This document shows, in pieces, positions 1 to 7,952 of a stretch of 64,000 nt of DNA. The stretch is from Algoriphagus mannitolivorans DSM 15301. Its GTDB lineage: Bacteria; Bacteroidota; Bacteroidia; Cytophagales; Cyclobacteriaceae. The notes beneath the pieces are model-generated. The model did not search any database and was not told the DNA's origin. It saw only the letters and a list, made by a program, of their open reading frames with translations. The position numbers and the translations under genes are program-made. The stretch is taken from the NCBI RefSeq assembly GCF_000429425.1, contig NZ_KE386902.1, positions 237,481 to 301,480 of the forward strand. The letters run 5' to 3'. How positions within the stretch are numbered: position 1 is the first letter of the stretch; every line of letters begins with the position of its first letter.

Positions 1-1530
1 TGGAACAGACTGTTCCATGTCTATGATGCCTTCAAGCTGGGAATTTCCTTCCGGACCATTCATGATCTGACCAAAATTGACAAATGGTTCCTCAGACAAA
101 TTGAGGAGCTGATCCATTTCGAAGCCGAAATTGAAAAATACAAGATCGACACCATTCCTTTCGAGGTAATGGATAAGGCCAAGAAAATGGGCTATGCCGA
201 TCGTCAGATTGCACATTTGCTGGATTGCCTGGAAAGTGAAGTCTTTACCAAGCGATACGATGAAATGGGAATCAAGCGCGTGTACAAATTGGTAGATACC
301 TGTGCCGCGGAATTTGAAGCCCAAACGCCTTACTATTACTCCTCTTTTGGAGAGGAAAATGAATCCATCCGCACGGATAAGAAAAAGGTGGTGGTCTTGG
401 GTTCAGGACCAAACCGGGTAGGACAGGGGATCGAGTTTGATTACTCCTGTGTGCACGGTGTCTTGGCAGCCAAGGAATGCGGCTATGAGACCATCATGAT
501 CAACTGTAACCCGGAGACCGTATCTACGGATCCGGATGTGGCCGACAAGCTATACTTTGAGCCGGTGTTCTGGGAGCATATCTATGAGATCATTCTTCAC
601 GAAAATCCTGTAGGCGTAATCGTGCAGCTGGGAGGTCAGACAGCCTTGAAATTGGCGGAAAAACTTTCCAAGTATGGCATCAAAATCATCGGAACCAGCT
701 TTGAAGCGCTGGATTTGGCAGAGGATAGAGGATTGTTCTCCACGCTTTTGAAAGAAAATAATGTGCCTTACCCTGAGTTTGGCACCATTCACAATACCGA
801 CGAGGCGCTTGAGCTTTGCAAAACCATCGGATTCCCACTATTGGTTCGTCCTAGCTACGTCTTGGGTGGACAGGGGATGAAGATTGTGATCAACGAGAAG
901 GAATTGGAAGAGCATGTGGTCAATGTACTCCGTGACATTCCAAACAACGAGATCTTGTTGGATCATTTCTTGGAAGGAGCAATTGAAGCAGAAGCAGATG
1001 CGATCTGTGACGGTGAAAACGTGTATATCATCGGAATCATGCAGCACATCGAGCCTGCCGGGATCCACTCAGGAGACTCGTATGCAGTACTTCCTCCGTA
1101 CAATTTGGGGGACTTGGTAATCCGTCAAATCGAGACCTATACCCAGAAAATCGCCTTGGCTCTGAAGACGGTCGGCTTGATCAATATTCAGTTTGCCATC
1201 AAAAATGACAAGGTTTACGTGATCGAGGCGAACCCAAGAGCGTCCCGAACTGTTCCATTTATCTGTAAGGCTTATCAGGAACCTTATGTAAACTACGCCG
1301 TAAAGGTGATGTTGGGCGAAAACAAGGTGACCGATTTCAAATTCAACCCCGTGAAAAAGGGTTATGCGATCAAGGAACCGGTGTTTTCCTTCCACAAATT
1401 CCCGAATGTCAACAAAGAACTCGGGCCTGAAATGAAATCAACCGGAGAGGCAATCTACTTTATCGATGACTTGATGGATGATTTCTTCCTGAAAATCTAC
1501 TCAGAGCGAAACATCTATTTGAGTAGATAA
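1..1530 (+). CDS. carB: Carbamoyl-phosphate synthase large subunit, 3' part (5' end outside window)
   Basis: The frame is open from base 1, so this is the C-terminal 509 residues of CarB, which makes carbamoyl phosphate from bicarbonate, ammonia and ATP for pyrimidine and arginine synthesis. Visible in order are the end of the first half, the oligomerisation domain (VDTCAAEFEAQTPYYYS), the start of the second synthetase half (GSGPNRVGQGIEFDYSC) and the second ATP-grasp core (RPSYVLGGQGM, EANPRASRTVPF). The protein stops about 20 residues after the motif GPEMKSTGE, where E. coli CarB continues for roughly 120 residues into the MGS-like allosteric domain. That domain is therefore missing. The ATG at 169 is internal, not the start. 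Confidence 0.96.
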   Translation, partial: WNRLFHVYDAFKLGISFRTIHDLTKIDKWFLRQIEELIHFEAEIEKYKIDTIPFEVMDKAKKMGYADRQIAHLLDCLESEVFTKRYDEMGIKRVYKLVDTCAAEFEAQTPYYYSSFGEENESIRTDKKKVVVLGSGPNRVGQGIEFDYSCVHGVLAAKECGYETIMINCNPETVSTDPDVADKLYFEPVFWEHIYEIILHENPVGVIVQLGGQTALKLAEKLSKYGIKIIGTSFEALDLAEDRGLFSTLLKENNVPYPEFGTIHNTDEALELCKTIGFPLLVRPSYVLGGQGMKIVINEKELEEHVVNVLRDIPNNEILLDHFLEGAIEAEADAICDGENVYIIGIMQHIEPAGIHSGDSYAVLPPYNLGDLVIRQIETYTQKIALALKTVGLINIQFAIKNDKVYVIEANPRASRTVPFICKAYQEPYVNYAVKVMLGENKVTDFKFNPVKKGYAIKEPVFSFHKFPNVNKELGPEMKSTGEAIYFIDDLMDDFFLKIYSERNIYLSR

Positions 1531-1566
1531 AAAAGCTGAAGTCTTAATTAAAAAAGGCTGAAATCA

Positions 1567-1587
1567 TGCAGATTTAGAAAGTCTGCA
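1567..1587. other. Small stem-loop after carB
   Basis: A 9-bp stem (TGCAGATTT against AAGTCTGCA, one T-G pair) with a 3-base loop lies 36 bases after the carB stop. No T-tract follows, so a terminator role is uncertain. Confidence 0.3.
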
Positions 1588-1651
1588 AATGAGTTTAAAA
1601 AGTTAAGAGTCAACAGGAAATCGAGTCAAAAATTAAACGAATCAATACGTT

Positions 1652-1906
1652 TTGGTAAAATTTCTTATCATAATTCTTGGAGTCGGCTGGCTTTTGGGCC
1701 AGCTGATCCGCTATTTTCTCCGATCCAAGCTAGCCCAGTTTGCCAAGCAGGTCAATGAAGCTGCGATGGAGCAGCAGAGGGCTCAGCAAAGAGCCCAATC
1801 CAAAAAAGACGTGAATGTGGATTTTATCCCACGTGAGCAGGAGGAGAAAAGGCGAAAGGATATCCAGGGCGGTGAGTATATCGACTATGAAGAAGTGAAG
1901 GAGTAA
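1652..1906 (+). CDS. DUF4834 family small membrane protein
   Basis: An 84-residue protein with one N-terminal hydrophobic segment (about residues 3-22), then a Gln/Arg/Ala-rich helix and an acidic C-terminus ending IDYEEVKE. The layout matches the DUF4834 proteins common in Bacteroidota, whose function is unknown. The start is taken as TTG at 1652, because no in-frame ATG precedes the hydrophobic segment. The stop codon sits in the loop of a strong terminator, so the gene ends a transcription unit. It may share a transcript with carB, 121 bases upstream. Confidence 0.75.
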   Translation: MVKFLIIILGVGWLLGQLIRYFLRSKLAQFAKQVNEAAMEQQRAQQRAQSKKDVNVDFIPREQEEKRRKDIQGGEYIDYEEVKE

Positions 1907-1923
1907 TCCTTCACTTTTTTTTT
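1893..1923 (+). terminator. Rho-independent terminator overlapping the DUF4834 stop codon
   Basis: A perfect 10-bp stem (AAGTGAAGGA against TCCTTCACTT) with loop GTAA is followed by a run of T. The loop contains most of the TAA stop. Confidence 0.9.
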
Positions 1924-1998
1924 ATGAGGTGACGAGATATAAATTTTCACATTTATTAATCTTTTAGAGAAGTATGATTATGTTCTTCGTATTGAGTT

Positions 1999-2016
1999 TT
2001 TGGTATTTTTACCAAA
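1999..2016. promoter_or_regulatory. Inverted repeat before TonB receptor start
   Basis: Arms TTTGGTA and TACCAAA with spacer TTTT end 16 bases before the ATG at 2033. This could be an operator or a leader hairpin; no regulator is identified. Confidence 0.35.
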
Positions 2017-2032
2017 TCTCAATTAAATACCT

Positions 2033-4396
2033 ATGAAGATAATTTTTAGCGCTTTTTTAGTGATCTTTCTATTTTCTGAATTGTTTGGACAAAAGGTAAC
2101 GGTAAGCGGAACTGTCAAAGATAATTCTAGTGGGGAGACCCTAATAGGAGTGAATATTTTTGACCCTACAAACCAAAAGGGTGCGGTAACCAATAATTAC
2201 GGGTTTTTCAGCTATACCACTTCGGATCACCGAATTTCATTAGTTTTTAGCTACGTCGGGTATGAACCTAAAATCTTGGAATTGTCTTTAGCCAAAGATT
2301 CACTCATTCATGTTTCCTTAACTCCATCAGGACTGTTGGATGAAATTACGGTTGAGACTGATCGAAATGATCCAATTCAGGAAACAACTCAATTGGGATC
2401 CATCAACGTGCCAATAAGAGATATAAAAAATCTGCCCGCGCTGATGGGTGAGGTGGATATCTTTAAGGTAATCCAGTTGCTTCCGGGGGTACAGTCCGGG
2501 TCAGAAGGATCCTCAGGATTATATATCAGAGGAGGAAGTCCAGACCAAAATCTAATTCTGCTCGATGGTGTTCCTGTTTATAATGCCTCACATTTGTTTG
2601 GGTTTTTTTCGGTTTTCAATGAAGGGGCAATCAACAATGTGGAATTAATTAAAGGTGGGTTTCCTGCACGCTACGGGGGGAGGCTGTCTTCAGTTCTCAA
2701 TATTTCTATGAAAGAAGGAAATGTGAAAGAAATGAAAGGTGAAGGTAGCCTTGGACTGATATCTTCGAAGTTTACTTTAGAAGGTCCCATTCGTAAAGAC
2801 AAAACCTCATTTTTAATTTCTGGACGGAGAACCTACCTTGATTTATTAGCAAGACCACTAATCCGAAAATCCAGTGGAGGAAGGGATGACGTTGGATATT
2901 TTTTCTATGATTTGAATGCAAAAGTGAATCATACGCTAGACTCCAGAAACAGATTGTATTTAAGCTATTACGGAGGTAACGATACTGGTTATTCAAAATA
3001 TAAAGGCGGATATGGTTGGGGAAATAGCGATGTAAATAATCAAGAAGAGAATGGAGTGGGATGGGGGAATAAAATAGCTGCCATCAGATGGAATCATCTC
3101 ATCAGCCAAAAGCTATTTGCTAATTTTACAGGGACTTTTACGCAATATAAGTTCCGGTTTTTTTCTGATTATGAGAGATATTACACCCCTGTTGGGGGTA
3201 CTCCTCAACAGGAATTTTATTCTTCGGATTACCACTCAGGAATTAGAGATTTTGCCCTGAAAGCTGATTTTGACTTTATTCCAAACCCTCAACATTACAT
3301 TCGATGGGGAGGGATGTGGATCAATCACCTATTTACTCCAGGGGTTTTTGTATCCAGAGAAAATGAAAGTCCTGAGACTCGGGAAGGTGGGGCACCTTCC
3401 AAAAGCCAGGAATTTTCAGGTTATGTAGAGGATGATTTTTCTTTGGGGAAAAGACTAAAGGTAAATATGGGCTTACATTTTTCTGGATTTATTGCCAATA
3501 CGAAGTCTTACACTTCTTTACAACCCAGATTTTCTGCCAGATATCTAATCGAACCCACTTCATCTTTGAAAGCCTCCTATGTCCAGATGGCTCAATTTGT
3601 TCACTTACTTTCCAATGCCGGATTGGGCTTGCCAACGGATCTTTGGGTGCCGGCTACTGATCGAATTGGTCCTCAAGAGAGCTGGCAGGCAGCACTTGGA
3701 TATTCCAAAAAACTTAAAGGAAGTCTTGAATTTAGCGTCGAAGCCTATTTCAAAAGGATGCAAGGTGTCATTGAATATGAAGATGGGGCCTCCTTTCTGA
3801 ATACATCCGATGATTGGCAAAGTAAAGTGACATCCGGACAAGGGAGGAGTTATGGATTGGAGTTGTTGCTACAAAAAAGGGTCGGAAAAACTACAGGCTG
3901 GATTGGTTACACTTGGTCAAAAACAGAACGTCAGTTTGAGAATTTAAACTTTGGAAGGTGGTTTCCTTCCCGATATGATAGACGTCATGACATCAGCATT
4001 GCAGCTGTTCATAAAATATCGGATAAAATAGATGTTTCAGGTACTTGGGTATTTGGAACGGGGAATTTTATCACAATTCCCACTCAGAGATATCAGCATT
4101 TCAATTCAGTTTTTCAGGATGGAAATGTGAGATATGGGGGACTATACGTTGATCATTTTTCTTCTAGGAATAATTATCAAATGAAAAGTTACCATAGAAT
4201 GGACTTAGGGGTCAATTTTCATAAAGAAAAGAAGTGGGGTACAAGAACCTGGAATGTTTCTATTTATAATGTGTACAGCAGACAAAACCCTTTTTATATG
4301 GACATCGGCTATGATTATGAAGCCAATAAATATCGCCTTCGACAATTTAGTCTCTTCCCAATTGTACCTTCAGTTTCTTATCGATTTACTTTTTGA
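2033..4396 (+). CDS. TonB-dependent receptor with carboxypeptidase-like N-terminal domain
   Basis: A 787-residue outer-membrane receptor predicted to take up a ligand with TonB energy. A signal peptide (MKIIFSAFLVIFLFSELFGQ) is followed by a CarboxypepD_reg-like domain (about residues 22-95), a plug domain carrying LYIRGGSPDQNLILLDGVPVY (about residues 160-185), and a beta-barrel ending in aromatic residues (VSYRFTF), as barrel proteins do. It overlaps the transcription unit of a DUF4249 lipoprotein that follows at once. The same pair occurs again at 44.8-48.3 kb. The substrate cannot be read from sequence. The lack of a SusD partner argues against a classical glycan-uptake SusCD pair. Confidence 0.92.
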   Translation: MKIIFSAFLVIFLFSELFGQKVTVSGTVKDNSSGETLIGVNIFDPTNQKGAVTNNYGFFSYTTSDHRISLVFSYVGYEPKILELSLAKDSLIHVSLTPSGLLDEITVETDRNDPIQETTQLGSINVPIRDIKNLPALMGEVDIFKVIQLLPGVQSGSEGSSGLYIRGGSPDQNLILLDGVPVYNASHLFGFFSVFNEGAINNVELIKGGFPARYGGRLSSVLNISMKEGNVKEMKGEGSLGLISSKFTLEGPIRKDKTSFLISGRRTYLDLLARPLIRKSSGGRDDVGYFFYDLNAKVNHTLDSRNRLYLSYYGGNDTGYSKYKGGYGWGNSDVNNQEENGVGWGNKIAAIRWNHLISQKLFANFTGTFTQYKFRFFSDYERYYTPVGGTPQQEFYSSDYHSGIRDFALKADFDFIPNPQHYIRWGGMWINHLFTPGVFVSRENESPETREGGAPSKSQEFSGYVEDDFSLGKRLKVNMGLHFSGFIANTKSYTSLQPRFSARYLIEPTSSLKASYVQMAQFVHLLSNAGLGLPTDLWVPATDRIGPQESWQAALGYSKKLKGSLEFSVEAYFKRMQGVIEYEDGASFLNTSDDWQSKVTSGQGRSYGLELLLQKRVGKTTGWIGYTWSKTERQFENLNFGRWFPSRYDRRHDISIAAVHKISDKIDVSGTWVFGTGNFITIPTQRYQHFNSVFQDGNVRYGGLYVDHFSSRNNYQMKSYHRMDLGVNFHKEKKWGTRTWNVSIYNVYSRQNPFYMDIGYDYEANKYRLRQFSLFPIVPSVSYRFTF

Positions 4397-4398
4397 TT

Positions 4399-5313
4399 AT
4401 GCAAAAGCAACTCAATAAAATTTTAAAGTTTGTTTTCCTATTGTCTGTTTCTTGGGGATGTGAGCAGTATTTGGAGGTCGAACTTCCCAATCAAGGACCA
4501 CAGTTAGTGCTTAATGCAATGATGGAAAAGGATACCGTTAAGGTATATTTGACTAAAAGCCGAAGTGTCTTGGAAGGTCGGGAGCAAGAAGCCTTTGACC
4601 TTGTGGAAGGGGCAAGAGTTACCCTTACAATCCCTAATGGTACTGTGAATAGCCTCCATTTTGAAAAAAACGACACTCCATTTGGAGAAGATGCCTTTTA
4701 TTGGTTACCTGTCCAAAACTTGGAGTCTGATGCTTCCTACTTAATCCGAGCGGAAAGTCTCGGACTTGACCCGGTACAGGGTGCCATCAAGTATCCAAAG
4801 GAAGTTCCAATAAAAGAACTGAGCTATACCACTATTGGTCCAGATGCCCAATACCTAGAGAGTGAAATTCTTGAATTTACCCTTTCATTTGAAGATTTAC
4901 CAGGGAAAAATTTTTTTGAAGTAAGCGCAGATTATTTTGGAAAAAGTGTTCAAAAGGACAACCACTTCTACTTTGGTAGTCCACTCATTGAACCTGTAAA
5001 CCCAGGTTATAAAAAAGATTTTGGCATTTATTCTGGTTTGCTATTCGATGATGCTCTTTTTAAAGAGAGTAAAGCTGAAGTAAAATTTCGAGTATCTGTT
5101 CCCAGAAATGCAGAATTGGAATTTTCCCTTAGGTTTTCCCATGTGACCGAATCTTATTTTCGTTACCGAGAGTCTGTAGCTCTTCAAAATAAAGTGAGGG
5201 ATGATGTATTCTCTCAACCTGTTTTAGTTTATTCCAACCTCAACAATGGAATGGGAGTGATTCAGGCTAGAAACTCGCAAGTAAAGAAACTCAAACTATT
5301 GATATCAGAATAG
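4399..5313 (+). CDS. DUF4249 domain lipoprotein, partner of TonB receptor
   Basis: About 304 residues with a lipoprotein signal (hydrophobic stretch FVFLLSVSWGC, lipidated Cys near residue 21) and an all-beta region typical of DUF4249. This Bacteroidota family is often encoded directly after TonB receptors and has no assigned function. A TTG start at 4393 is possible, but ATG 4399 gives the usual lipoprotein N-terminus and lies 2 bases after the receptor's TGA, which suggests translational coupling. A surface or periplasmic accessory role in uptake is inference from gene order. Its paralogue lies at 47196-48293. Confidence 0.85.
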   Translation: MQKQLNKILKFVFLLSVSWGCEQYLEVELPNQGPQLVLNAMMEKDTVKVYLTKSRSVLEGREQEAFDLVEGARVTLTIPNGTVNSLHFEKNDTPFGEDAFYWLPVQNLESDASYLIRAESLGLDPVQGAIKYPKEVPIKELSYTTIGPDAQYLESEILEFTLSFEDLPGKNFFEVSADYFGKSVQKDNHFYFGSPLIEPVNPGYKKDFGIYSGLLFDDALFKESKAEVKFRVSVPRNAELEFSLRFSHVTESYFRYRESVALQNKVRDDVFSQPVLVYSNLNNGMGVIQARNSQVKKLKLLISE

Positions 5314-5321
5314 AAGAAACT

Positions 5322-5349
5322 AAGGTCTATGTCCGCATAGACCTTTTTT
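5322..5349 (+). terminator. Terminator of the TonB receptor/DUF4249 operon
   Basis: A perfect 9-bp stem (AGGTCTATG against CATAGACCT) with loop TCCG, a UNCG-type tetraloop, is followed by five T. Confidence 0.9.
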
Positions 5350-5494
5350 CTTTCGTGATTTCTTATGCTGAGTCTTGCTGAAAAAGTCGCAGATAAGGGA
5401 TGATATGCTCAGAATTGATCAAACTGCCCAAATTTCAGCTTTCAGCTTTAAGACTTTATCCTTTTGATTTTTGCTCTCAGCAGACAATTACCGC

Positions 5495-6715
5495 CTACTG
5501 GATCCTCTCGCACCAAAAAACTTTAAATCCACCGGGTGTTTTTGTACCGATCAGGTAGTCTTCTCCACCGTCCTTTAGCCCAAATTTCTTTTTGAAATCC
5601 TCTGCTCCTGAGCTATAATTTCGGCAAATGACATTGACTTTTCCAGTTGGAAAAAGAGCTTTGATTTCCTGTTTTTTGGGCGAGATTTCCCGAATCACCT
5701 CAAATATCCGAGCTGGAATCCCTCCTGGGAGTTGATTCCCCGTGTACAAATGGCTGTTTTTCTCCAGTTTTTTGAACCCGAAACGGGCCCCAAAAAGAGA
5801 AAATGCACCGGCCTTTAAAATTCCGCTCAGGGGCTCGAATAAATATTTTTCAACTTCTCCGAATTCAGAATTGGAAAAGACTTCCTCCTTGGGATTAAAG
5901 GAAAATTTGGGGAGATCATTTCCTAAATCCATTACCTCAATCTGCTTTTCGGGACTATCATGACCTTTTTCCCAATGCAGAAGGAGCTCTTTGACTTCAT
6001 TTTTGACCGAGACAATGGTAATTTTTTGAACCTCAGGAAGCTCAGTCCAAGCTTGGGTAATATCCAGCATGGGGGAGACCTTCAAAAGAATTTTCTCTGA
6101 CTTGGACTTCATCAACTCCCAAGCGCTGACCACATCCGGTTCGCAATCTTGGAGCTTATACAGCTTTTGATTGCCGGTTCCACGTCTTGCAGGATCGGCA
6201 TAGATCAAGTCAAAATGAAGATCTGTTTTTGCTAAAAATTCCAATCCATCTCCTTCGACAAACTCAAATTTTTTACTCAAACCCTCCAAGGGATTTGAAC
6301 CCATGGAGGGTTCCAATAGCCCGAGGTTATACTTTGAGATTTGAAATAGTTCCGGCTGCCTTTCACAATAAATCCCTTTTTCGAATCCTAGACTCAAAAA
6401 ATAAAAGTCCACTCCGAATCCCCCAGTCAGGTCGATCATTAATTTTCCCGAAGAGCCGTTAGCTTTCAATAGGGCAGTTTCTTCGCTGGAGCTTTGCTCC
6501 AAAGAGATGGAAGCCGGGAAAATTAGACCTGGATTGGCGGCCCAGGAAGGAAGCTTTTTAGCGGCTTTTTGACGGGCGGAAATTTGCTGTACGGCTGCTC
6601 TCAGGTCAAAGGATACTTTTCCCTGGTATTTAAAAAGCAAAAGTGCAGGATCTTCCGAAAGATGATCCTGCACAAATTGTCGGAATTCAGCGCTATTCAT
6701 TTCGCTGAGCTCCAT
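5495..6715 (-). CDS. Class I SAM-dependent methyltransferase with THUMP-like domain
   Basis: A 406-residue protein with a SAM-binding core (MIDLTGGFGVDFYFLSLGF, about residues 93-111; YADPARRG, catalytic-loop-like) and a C-terminal region resembling the THUMP-like domain of Bacteroidota methyltransferases (ICRNYSSGAEDFKKKFGLKDGGEDYLIG). The substrate is probably RNA, by inference from the domain; no specific target can be named. Its ATG shares one base with the TAA of asd (TAATG), so it is translationally coupled as the second gene of an asd operon. Confidence 0.85.
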   Translation of the reverse strand: MELSEMNSAEFRQFVQDHLSEDPALLLFKYQGKVSFDLRAAVQQISARQKAAKKLPSWAANPGLIFPASISLEQSSSEETALLKANGSSGKLMIDLTGGFGVDFYFLSLGFEKGIYCERQPELFQISKYNLGLLEPSMGSNPLEGLSKKFEFVEGDGLEFLAKTDLHFDLIYADPARRGTGNQKLYKLQDCEPDVVSAWELMKSKSEKILLKVSPMLDITQAWTELPEVQKITIVSVKNEVKELLLHWEKGHDSPEKQIEVMDLGNDLPKFSFNPKEEVFSNSEFGEVEKYLFEPLSGILKAGAFSLFGARFGFKKLEKNSHLYTGNQLPGGIPARIFEVIREISPKKQEIKALFPTGKVNVICRNYSSGAEDFKKKFGLKDGGEDYLIGTKTPGGFKVFWCERIQ

Positions 6716-7707
6716 TAGACTAATTTATTTTCCAAAAGGTATTCTGCGATCTGAACCGCATTGGTCGCGGCACCTTTTCTCAGGTTATCTGCTACAATCC
6801 ACATGTTCAAAGTATTAGGCTGGGATTCGTCTCTTCTGAGACGGCCCACAAATACCTCATCTTTTTTATGTGCATTGATCGGCATAGGATAGACAAAATT
6901 CGTAGGATCATCCTGCACGATTACACCGGGAGTTGCTTCCAACAGGGCACGCACCTCAGCTAGATCAAAGTCTTGCTTGAATTCCACATTGACCGCTTCG
7001 GAGTGACCTCCCATGGTTGGGATTCGGACGGTGGTAGAAGTCACCTGAATGGTGTCATCACTGAAGATTTTCTTGGTCTCGTTGATCATCTTCATTTCCT
7101 CTTTGGTATAACCATTGGGCTGGAATACATCGATATGAGGAAGGACATTCATGTCAATCTTATGAGGATAGACCATTGGAGGATTGCTTTCACCAGCACG
7201 CTCGGCCATCATTTGATCTACTGCAGCTTTTCCTGTCCCGGTTACAGACTGGTAAGTCGATACTACAATTCTTTTGATCCCATAACGGTTTCTCAAAGGC
7301 TCCAATGCCAAGACCATCTGAATGGTGGAGCAATTGGGATTGGCGATGATCTTGTCCTCTTTGGTCAGCTCCTTAGCATTGATCTCCGGAACGACCAGTT
7401 TTTTGCTAGGATCCATTCTCCAAGCAGAGGAGTTGTCTACCACTACAGTTCCGACTTCTGCAAATTTTGGAGCCCATTCCAGGGAAGTACTTCCACCTGC
7501 GGAGAAAATGGCGATTTCAGGTTTGGCTGCTACCGCATCAGCAAGGCCGACAATGGTATGTTTTTTACCCTTATACTCGATCTGTTTACCTACAGAGCGC
7601 TCGGAAGCTACCAGTAGGAGTTCATCATAAGGGAAGTTGTGCTCATCGAGCACCTCGAGGATTTCGGTTCCTACCAGTCCGGTAGCACCGACTACAGCCA
7701 GTTTCAT
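6715..7707 (-). CDS. asd: Aspartate-semialdehyde dehydrogenase
   Basis: A 330-residue enzyme that reduces aspartyl phosphate to aspartate semialdehyde with NADPH, the branch point to lysine, diaminopimelate, threonine and methionine. It shows the N-terminal dinucleotide motif GATGLVG, the catalytic cysteine in NPNCST (Cys126), and GGHSEAV with the expected catalytic histidine. Length fits the family. It is first in a two-gene operon with the downstream methyltransferase. Diaminopimelate demand links it to MurE in the dcw cluster, whose DNPR motif indicates that amino acid. Confidence 0.97.
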   Translation of the reverse strand: MKLAVVGATGLVGTEILEVLDEHNFPYDELLLVASERSVGKQIEYKGKKHTIVGLADAVAAKPEIAIFSAGGSTSLEWAPKFAEVGTVVVDNSSAWRMDPSKKLVVPEINAKELTKEDKIIANPNCSTIQMVLALEPLRNRYGIKRIVVSTYQSVTGTGKAAVDQMMAERAGESNPPMVYPHKIDMNVLPHIDVFQPNGYTKEEMKMINETKKIFSDDTIQVTSTTVRIPTMGGHSEAVNVEFKQDFDLAEVRALLEATPGVIVQDDPTNFVYPMPINAHKKDEVFVGRLRRDESQPNTLNMWIVADNLRKGAATNAVQIAEYLLENKLV

Positions 7708-7826
7708 GTGATTATGATTTGTTTTTTAAAGGCCACATGGAATGCTTTTGAAAAGAGATCCCAAATCTGTGGGACTTTTTCTCAGGCATTTCATGCTTAA
7801 ATAGGTTTTTGAATGATAATGGGATG

Positions 7827-7834
7827 CAAAAGTA
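7827..7834 (-). promoter_or_regulatory. Possible -7 box for asd
   Basis: The minus strand reads TACTTTTG, a match to the Bacteroidota -7 consensus TAnnTTTG, about 120 bases upstream of asd. No clear TTTG -33 box is present, so the call is tentative. Confidence 0.35.
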
Positions 7835-7952
7835 AGCACTAGCGCTTCATTTTCAGGATAATGCCTAAAAAATTCCCTGAAAATTTTTGTTGCTATTTAT
7901 CCTGATATCGTAATTTTATATAGTTAGGTGAGACTTTTTAGAAATTATACCA

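Noticed and set aside
6973..7617. Long antisense frame over asd
   Set aside because: It is the reverse reading of a well-supported gene with codon bias that opens the opposite strand; no start or family signal.
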